A program made the position numbers and the translations under genes. Positions 56,425-64,000 of a stretch of 64,000 nt of DNA are shown one piece after another (within the stretch, counting starts at the first letter, position 1; the number at the start of each line of letters is the position of its first letter). The stretch spans positions 28,517,501 to 28,581,500 of the forward strand of contig CM049402.1 of assembly GCA_026929865.2 (NCBI GenBank), in the 5' to 3' direction. This DNA is from Hyperoplus lanceolatus. Lineage: Eukaryota > Chordata > Actinopteri > Uranoscopiformes > Ammodytidae. The notes under the pieces are model-generated. The model was not told the origin of the DNA, ran no database searches, and saw only the letters and a program-made list of their open reading frames with translations.

Positions 56425-56634
56425 TTTTTCCATAATTACTGCACACACTAGGATATAATATTAATTGAGAATCTCAAATGAGACCAAGATGACATGCTCA
56501 AAGGTAATTAGAGCGAAATGCAAGGGTTAAGGTTATGCAAGTTTTCGATCATACTTTGTGTGCTACTGAATTCGTTTGCTTGCTAGCACCAGTGCTACCA
56601 CCTAAAAAAATAAGCGTACTGCCCTGCATTGACT

Positions 56635-57770
56635 GCATTGTGTTCACTTTGGTGTGCACTGACTAATCCATAAAACAGAGCTTTAAAAACCAGTACAATT
56701 AAAGTTGCCTTGAGAAAGCTGCTGAAGAACATTGTCTTAAGTAAACAAGACTACGAGTTTACTGCCAGTGACTCTGAGAGGCTGTAATTAGGCACAGGTG
56801 TGCGTATAGCTAAATACTAATGTCAACATGCTGACAATCACAATGCATGCATGCTGATGTTACCATATACGTTTAGTGTGTTAGGCTGCTAATATATGTT
56901 AACCAATAAATGCATTTCCTGCTGAAAATGCGTATGAATGCTGAAAAAGCTGACGTAAACTGGATAGCTGAGTATGAAGATTTGAAATAGTTTGAGCAGT
57001 CTCATGGGAATGAAAGAAGTTGAAAAGGTTGATATAAATGTTGAATGATGTCATTTATGAATGATGTGGAATATTTACAATTTTTAATAGAGTTTTTTTG
57101 CTGAAATAATGAAAAAGGTCAAAGACATGAAAACAGCTTAAAACTGTGAAATAGTAATTTAATGGACTTGGAGCTAAACTGCATGATAGCTTGAATGTAT
57201 ATCAGCACAAGGAGTAGAAAGATGCTGTAATACAGGGTCTCATAATAAGTATGAAAGGAATTGAATAGTTGAACTCATAATGTAAGAATGATGTTGAGTA
57301 TTTCGAAATATGAATATATTTTTCTAGTTAAACATTTTAATTTGAAGAATTTAAATCATTTTCTAGAGGCAAATATCCCTCAGATTGACCCCAAGGGTGA
57401 ACTATGTTAGTAATATTTGAGGATAACAGGAGGGTTAAATAGTTTAAAGGTAGAAACATAGTTGAAAGATGTGCTGAACGAGTTGAATGGTTAAAATAGC
57501 TTATTTACAATTTTAGAGGGTTTCAAGGTTGCTCCCATTGACTTCAATGTTAAAATGATTTGTTAAAAAGCTGAATATTTTAAAATGTAGAAATGTATTA
57601 TATGTGCGCTGAAAGAGCTGAACATTTTGATTGTTACATGGTTTAAATAGCGGAAGATTTGAAGGAGTTACAGTGAGCCAAAAAACTTAGGAAACTGAAT
57701 AAAATAGTTTATTAAAGATTTGAAGAAAAATAGTAGGAATGCTCCAGCATTACACATTACAAATATTACC
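56635..57770. repeat. Repeat-rich spacer with GCTGAA/GTTGAA words
   Basis: From 56911 the sequence shares a 77-bp piece with the LTR element interior and then consists of recurring GCTGAA, GTTGAA and TTTGAA words with no coding potential. This is the pattern of a dispersed, degenerate fish repeat. Ends are not determined. Confidence 0.45.
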
Positions 57771-59995
57771 TCCCTAGATTATGTTCTCTGTCACGTCACC
57801 TGCCACCAACTCGAACCAAACAATGCCTTATAACGTTCCCCTCCACCTCCCTTCCCCGCCTGCAGCCACACATTCAAAAGGTCACTCTCAACAACATGCA
57901 CTTCATTGCTCTTCAACAACACACAGAGGCTGTTTTTTTTCTGCTCTCTCCATTCTGCTGGTAACAGAAGCTGCTGCAGGAGATATCACGTGACATGGCA
58001 ACGACCAAAAACTTCCAACACTCCCAATGACTCACATCACACACAGTCAAGCAAACGCTCCCACATACAGTCACACACCTATCGAAGTTTTCGTTTTGTG
58101 AAGTTCATTCTTGTGCCAGATGAAATGCGGTGTCCGCTGAGAGTTAAATCATTGGACAGCCAATCAGCACGTTGGCTCCTAATTTAATTAATTACTCCTC
58201 TGTTCTAATTAGCAGATGACGGGCTGGGTTGGGAAAAACAGCTGCAGTCACCTGGGCTTCTCCACTCCTTCACAATCCCTGAGAAGTTGAATATGACAAG
58301 ATCAGTCCCCTGGGGTGTGTGTGTGTGTGTGTGCGCGTGTGTGCTCGCGGGACCGTAGAGGTGCTGATAAACTTTAAATCCATAGGGTGCAACATGTGTT
58401 TTCCAGCAGCAGGAAAGCTTGCAGTGTTATCTACTGCCGGCGAAAACATTCTACTGTTGGGAAAGAAGGAAAATTGCCCTGACTTTACCGCTGGGATTCA
58501 GTTGACAAGTTGTGGAGCAGCAGCATTGGGCCCATGTCGACACTCGCCGTCTGCTTGTGTTGAGTAATTAAAATTGATTGAGCTGGCCCTCTCACATCCA
58601 AAGGTGATAATATCATCAGTTTGTCGAGAGACACACAGAAGAACACACACACAGCTGGGTCAAGGGACAAGATTGACAATCGGTGTCGCAATTAAACTCT
58701 TACTTTTCTGAAGGGCTAATCTTTAACATCAAACTCTTCTGCATATATTCACTATCCCATCATGTTCCTAATGGTTCTAAGCGCAGAGCATCAAAGTAAA
58801 TCCACCCAAAGAGAGATAGGATATGCTGAAACTGCTGCAAAAAAAGACAAGTCCTGAAGACACACCAGCAGCTTCATGTGAGCAGCATGTGTTGCCTATA
58901 AACATTGAAATAATATCCATCCTCGTACTTCCACCTTTGTCCTCAAAACCAGACCAGTAAGCTTGCATTTAATTGATTTGCTGAGCCACATTTGATTTCA
59001 GTGCTGTTCCTATCAGTATAAACTAAGCCTACATAAGCGATTTTTACAAGGTAATATCTTCATGGCTACATGTTTGTTGTGTCTTCCATGTCGTTTTAAT
59101 ATCCCTTTGACCAGCAACACACATGTCTGACCTGCACAATGCCCAATCAGCACTTACTGGTCGCAGGCCTTTGGGCACCATGGCTGTCTCCAGTATCTCT
59201 GAGTCAGCTTAGACTGACACATTGGTAGAAGTAAGAGTGTACTGTATGTGTTCTGGATGACAGCAACACTGTTAAAACAATACTGATGATTTAGCTTTTT
59301 TTACAGCTTTACCAGGAGTGGAGTATGACATTTAAAATGTGTTCTGTTGTTCTTGGCTACTATGGACAGTCCTATACAGTGTATATGGCAACTTTCATAG
59401 AAACCTCTCCACTTACGCACACCAGTTGGGTAAAACAATGCTATAATAAACTGAATCCGACCTAGCAGCACATATTATTTGCACATAATATTCCCCAGGA
59501 AGAAGGCAACAGAGAGAGTGAAATCATTCACAACAATTAGAGACAAAAAAGAGGCATTTGTTGTGGGCATCCGCTTGTTAAAACCACTGTGCTTTCCAGC
59601 CAGCCCTTTGGACTGACTAAGTGATAAAAACCCTCTGATGGCAGGGGGCCTCCGACCGGCTACCTGCTGAACAAACAGATAAATCAGAGTGAGCAGGGGA
59701 CAGTCAAGTGCCCCACCATTCGCCTCCTGCGTCAAGTTGCTTGATGTCGCCTGAAGTGTAAAACAGACCCCAGTGACTCACTGTTATTTCGAAGGCAATG
59801 GAACTAGCAATGGCTCTACTGACAAGCTACTGATTCAAAAGAAAATTTTCCCTTTGTCCTTCTCTCCCTCCTTTTCAACATGTGTATATCAACTGAGTGT
59901 ACAGGTGAAGTTGGAATCGTTTGAACGGATATTAAAATACAACATAACTGCTGAGAGGCGAAGTGGAAGAAAAATGTGGCTGCTGCTGTGAATGC
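57771..59995. other. Spacer, nothing recognised
   Basis: A short GT tract lies at 58315-58342. No supported gene is seen. Confidence 0.5.

Positions 59996-60068
<73 letters not shown>
59996..60068 (+). repeat. (ATT)n microsatellite
   Basis: About 24 uninterrupted ATT units. The apparent poly-isoleucine reading frame across it is an artefact. Confidence 0.97.
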
Positions 60069-61604
60069 GACTCTTCTAGCTGTTACTTCTGAATGCAGCA
60101 GTCAGGATCCAAACAGAAAAGGACAGGCCACTCAAATCAAAGAGAAAAAGCAACGCTGTGTAAACCAAGCAGCACTGGCCACCATGTAACCTGATGTAGA
60201 TACTTGCTTTGATACTATAGATATGACTTCCATCACTTCTGGAGTAGACTCAAGCTTTTGTAATGGGCTGACTCCATTGTCAAACCCTTAAGTGTATTGC
60301 AAGTGTGTGCACTAATTCACCTGCATTAAGGCTTTTTCATTATGAAAATGGTGTTGTGCTAAACCTAGCACTCCTAGTGAGTGTGTACGTTTAGCTTTTC
60401 ACAACTCACATTTCTACACAGTGGCTCTTTGTGGCTAAAAAAAACAAGGACATGAACAAAAACTTAAATGAGCATCAACTTGGAACGCCATATATTAGCC
60501 AGTGTACACACAATCTTCCCGAACAATCCAAAAAGAGAACCTGTCTGTATATCCTGTGTCAGATCCAACTCGCAAGCATTGAGGATGCACTATTCAGCCT
60601 TTTTGCATACACTTGCATTAGGGGGTGATATTTTTGTGCAATGTGTGCTACAGTACAAGCAGTTCAGGTGCAACTTTATTCTTTTTATACAGGGCCATAT
60701 CCTGCAGGGAGGAAGATTTTTCATCAATGAAATGAAATGATCCGAATCAAGTTCAGTCCGTTTGTGTGTGAGTGTGTCTGTGCGGGGGGGTCTGTATATG
60801 TGTGTTTGTGTGTGCACGCTTCTCCTGTTCCTGCGGCTGTCAAAAACCTCCCCAGCAAGACAAACACATCACTTCCGGAAGAGAAAAAAGCAAATGATGT
60901 TTTTGGCAGGTCGCGATAATCAGTTCTGCTCCGAAGAATGACAACGGTCACTCGTTGACAAACGGCACCGCTTTAAAGTGCAGACACAGGCTGAAAAAAA
61001 CTACTAAAAAAAACAAATGGGTTCTTGTCCCGCCATCATGACTTCATGAGCTTCATAGAGATGTTTAAGAGAGTGTTGAGTGCGCTGCAGGCAGTCAGAC
61101 TGCTGAGGCGGCATGAAAAGGAGGCCAGCCGAGCAGGAACGCTGGAGGAACACGACTCAGCCGCTGTCGTCACCAACCTAAATCCGCTGAGCAAGCAGGT
61201 CAAGGCTTTGAAATTAACGTTGATAAAGTAGGCTGAGCCCCTCTCCCCTTGCAGCACAAAGCCCTGTGCTAAATCACAGTTGGGCTCGTCATCAGACTGA
61301 ATGGGTGCAGCAGCCTACATGTTAGATACTGTACAGAGAGAGAGCTACAGCAAGCCCTTAAAAACACCTGCTGACTGAGGGAGCAGAGACCAGGTCCTCA
61401 TCCTAAGAAATCTAGCAAAACCTGTGTTGGAATAGAGAGTTGGTGATGAGCTGTGGTGAGAAACTGAAAAATGAGGCTAGCCATAAATAAAAGGTATACC
61501 CTCATACAATGACTGTTGAAAACAAACTGATAAAAATGACTCAGTCAAGTTCAGTCAAAATTCTAAAAACAAATATTATGAATGTTTAGGTGACACAAGT
61601 TCTA
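60069..61604. other. Spacer, nothing recognised
   Basis: No gene, RNA or mobile element can be supported in this stretch. Confidence 0.5.
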
Positions 61605-62430
61605 CACATATCTTAAACAGATTCCTGGAGCTGTGTGAAGTTGCCCAGTGCTTCACAATCCTCCCCAAATAAACCCTCTGTCACTGGATTCAGTGACTAC
61701 AGTTCTATCACCCTGATGTTGGCCCACCTGAAGGACATAACAGGCTGCCTGCTGGGCTGCCTGCTGTTTGTTTAGCAGGCGGACAGGTCAGTGGATGATG
61801 CAATCAGTATGGGACTGTGCTACATCCTGCCACAGCTTGACTCCCAAGTGTACTTCAGCTCATTGTTTAACACCATCATTCCATAATGTCTGCTCCAAAC
61901 TGACCCAGCTCAGGGTGCCAGCATCCACCTGTCAGTGGATCATAAACGTCCTGACAGACAAGAGGCAGCATATGAGAAAATCATCCAGCAACCAGACAGT
62001 CAGTACTGGTGCCCCCCACGGATGTGTGGCCAAGACTCCACTTTGGTGACACAATGGTCATAGGTGTCATCCAGATGGGGATTGGTCTGCATACAATCCT
62101 GTATTCAAGGTACTCTGGTGCAGTTATGACAAACTGGAAGAACCCCCACTGACACTCAACAGCACTTTGTCTTTTGTGGAATTATTTATGGTTTCTTGGA
62201 TTTCTCCGGACCTAAAGTGGAGATCCCACCTCCAAGCAAGCATCAGAAAGGCCCAGTGGCTGCTGATCCATTTCTACTCTGTGATAAACTGTACAGTCTG
62301 TTCTCTGCACATCTGTCACTGTCTGGTTTAGATCGGCCACCAAACAAGACAAGAACAGACCACAATGGACAGCCAGGACTGCAGACAAAATCCTCAGTGG
62401 AAACCTGCCCTCCAAATCAAATCTGAAGAC
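61605..62430 (+). pseudogene. Decayed LINE reverse transcriptase
   Basis: Across several frames the stretch encodes traces in the order of a fish LINE RT: SVDDAISMGL-like, YFSSLFNTIIP, LTQLRVPASTCQWIIN, LTDKRQHMR and STGAPHGCV, equivalent to the family TGAPQGCVLSP block. The active-site ADD box is deleted; the sequence resumes with ISPDLKWRSHL and a TKQDRNRLQRT-like end. Stops and frame shifts are frequent. This differs from the LINE at 1809-7417. It fits the Rex-type, jockey-related LINEs, but I cannot name the clade with confidence. Confidence 0.72.
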
Positions 62431-63675
62431 CTTTCTGTTTCCCTTTTAACCTGTAATTTTTATTTAATGTTATTTTTTTATTTCTATCAATATTTATCAT
62501 TCACTTTTCTAATGTCTATTCAATACATGATGTATTTTAATCTTGATGTATTTAATTGTACCTACTTGTGAAAAGTAGTTAAATGTTTGCTTACCTTTGT
62601 TAAGCTTTGCTGAAAAAGCAAACTGGATTTATATTATTAGTCTTTTTTCTATCCGTACAAAAATACCATCGTAAATTAAATACAAGAAAACCCACAAGAG
62701 CATAGATGGCTGGCGCTATCTTTCATAGATTTGGTTTTTGAATTTGTTCTTCATTTTTAATTTTGCTCTAATTCAGCTGTTACTTTATTTAGTTTGAATT
62801 GAACCTACTTAATGAAAAAGGCTAGTGTATGCTTGCGTTGTTTCAACAATCACATCTTCTTTTATCTGTGTGCATTGCCAGATAACCTTTTGTATCTAAT
62901 TATGTTATATATTTGAATTTCACAGCTCTGTCCTCAACCAGGACCATGTTGGATGTTTAAAGTGCTGTCATGGAGGTCAAAGGTCTGGCCAGGTCCGTCC
63001 AAGAACCCCGCGACACATCCCAACTCTGGCCGGCTGCTGCCCCACTTACCTCCAGGTCACCTGATCTCAGTGATTCATCATGAACATGTGTTTTGTGGAC
63101 TTTGTGCTGAGCGGGCAGAACAGGATGTAAGCACACAGAAACAGCAGCCACCACCGACAGGTATTAATGACATCCGGAACGGCGGGACGGCCCATACATT
63201 ATCAGACATCCCACAGAGGCAAAGTCATAATCATTCAACTCAGTATGACCGACGCAAAGTCAAGAGTGTGTAAAACGAGTTGGATTAGTACTGAGAAAGA
63301 AACAAAATAGCGACCGCAAATGGTGGAACAGGTCAACCACTCCAGACCTTTTCAAATATTGCTTTTTACTGAACAGTGAAGCCTCATCAATGATTAAGCC
63401 TCTGAATCAGGATAATAAATGAGTGCTGTGTTTTCACATGGTTTACAGTCACCTCCTCAGCGGTCTTCCTCCCATGGGGGCTAATAAAAGCAGGGGTGGG
63501 GGGGGGCATAGTTGTGCAGGAAGGTTGGGGGGCACTCTGCAGGGGTAAACAGGCCTTCGGGTGTGGATGCACATCGAGAGACACGGCGTGACCTTTACAG
63601 CAACCGTTGATGAACGTCACCGGCTGAGAGTTTGCCCTTTTCCCACGTGTATCTGAAACCCAGATGAAAATAATA

Positions 63676-63677
<2 letters not shown>
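62431..63677. other. Spacer, nothing recognised
   Basis: AT-rich to about 62940, then of more balanced composition with a 106-codon open frame (62953-63273) that shows no recognisable domain. Confidence 0.45.

Positions 63678-63752
<75 letters not shown>
63678..63752 (+). repeat. (TC)n microsatellite
   Basis: About 37 uninterrupted TC units. The long Arg-Glu reading frame on the minus strand is an artefact of this tract. Confidence 0.97.
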
Positions 63753-63754
<2 letters not shown>

Positions 63755-64000
63755 GTGCTGTATTCTGCTGATCCATTAGACTAATGAAAGAAGGGAATAA
63801 TTCAGACTAGGATTTGCTGACTATACATCGGATAGACATTTACACACACCCACAGTTTTTTTTCCTCAAGTCTGTGAGGTGAACACGCAATAACTCCTGC
63901 AGAATTACATTCACACACGGGATTCTTCCCAAGGTTTAATCTCTGGCTTCCACCTACTAACAAGAATGTCCTGCTGCTCATTCCCAACAGCACCTCTCTG

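Larger units (their letters stand above)
52519..56626. mobile_element. hAT-like element hosting an LTR retrotransposon
   Basis: The exact 8-bp duplication CATTGACT (52511-52518 and 56627-56634) encloses ends CAGGG and CCCTG. Subterminal stretches on both sides share inverse words such as TTGCTACTGAA and its relative TGTGCTACTGAA. Without the LTR retrotransposon the element is 952 bp. It has no transposase, so it is non-autonomous. The 8-bp duplication and CAGGG ends are typical of hAT. Confidence 0.85.

Noticed and set aside
62953-63273. 106-codon open frame
   Set aside because: No domain, splice context or codon pattern supports it, and an antisense frame of similar quality exists.
63387-63776. 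129-codon Arg-Glu-rich frame
   Set aside because: It is generated by the (TC)n tract at 63678-63752.

Overview
The window looks like gene-poor, repeat-rich chromosomal DNA from a ray-finned (teleost) fish. The evidence is an L2/CR1-type LINE with the (GGCAA)n tail common in fish, a DIRS-type tyrosine-recombinase retrotransposon, hAT and TTAA-target DNA transposons, solo LTRs, and many long CA/GT, GA/TC, GATA and ATT microsatellites. I found no intact single-copy protein gene, rRNA, tRNA or CRISPR array. Nearly all long reading frames are transposon remnants or microsatellite artefacts, so the window is probably intergenic or a large intron.

Layout. 1-1100: exons of a broken CCDC106-like gene plus an inverted partial copy. 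1534-7568: a 78-bp tandem array split by a nearly full-length minus-strand LINE (1809-7417, duplicated target CTTTAG), whose endonuclease region is itself split by a 615-bp inverted-repeat element (4666-5280). 8071-14995: a decayed minus-strand DIRS element (gag-like, RT, RNase H/connection and tyrosine recombinase regions) with inverted terminal repeats; its 5' part also holds a roughly 1-kb inverted-repeat element, two perfect 22-bp-arm hairpins and a foreign Gag-like reading frame. 16075-16611: a piggyBac-like transposase remnant. 19015-24722: a nest of six repeats. 25.2-25.7 kb: a cluster of CA and GT microsatellites. 28.7-30.2 kb: a repeat and a possible Ig-like fragment split by a solo LTR. 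32144-32955 and 46458-48653: two further inverted-repeat elements. 41436-42105: a second solo LTR of the family seen at 23.1 kb. 52519-56626: a hAT-like element with a perfect 8-bp target duplication that hosts a young non-autonomous LTR retrotransposon (two 470-bp LTRs that look identical). 61605-62430: a decayed LINE reverse transcriptase.

Nothing here works together as a pathway. The value of the window is its insertion chronology, which can be read from target-site duplications, interrupted tandem periods and LTR identity. The most recent event I can infer is the LTR element at 53269-56424. I did not find a convincing new host system; the best candidates for a second look are the non-autonomous LTR element with a 26-bp leader minisatellite, the mosaic DIRS element, and the unassigned inverted-repeat element with exon-like signals at 46.5-48.7 kb.
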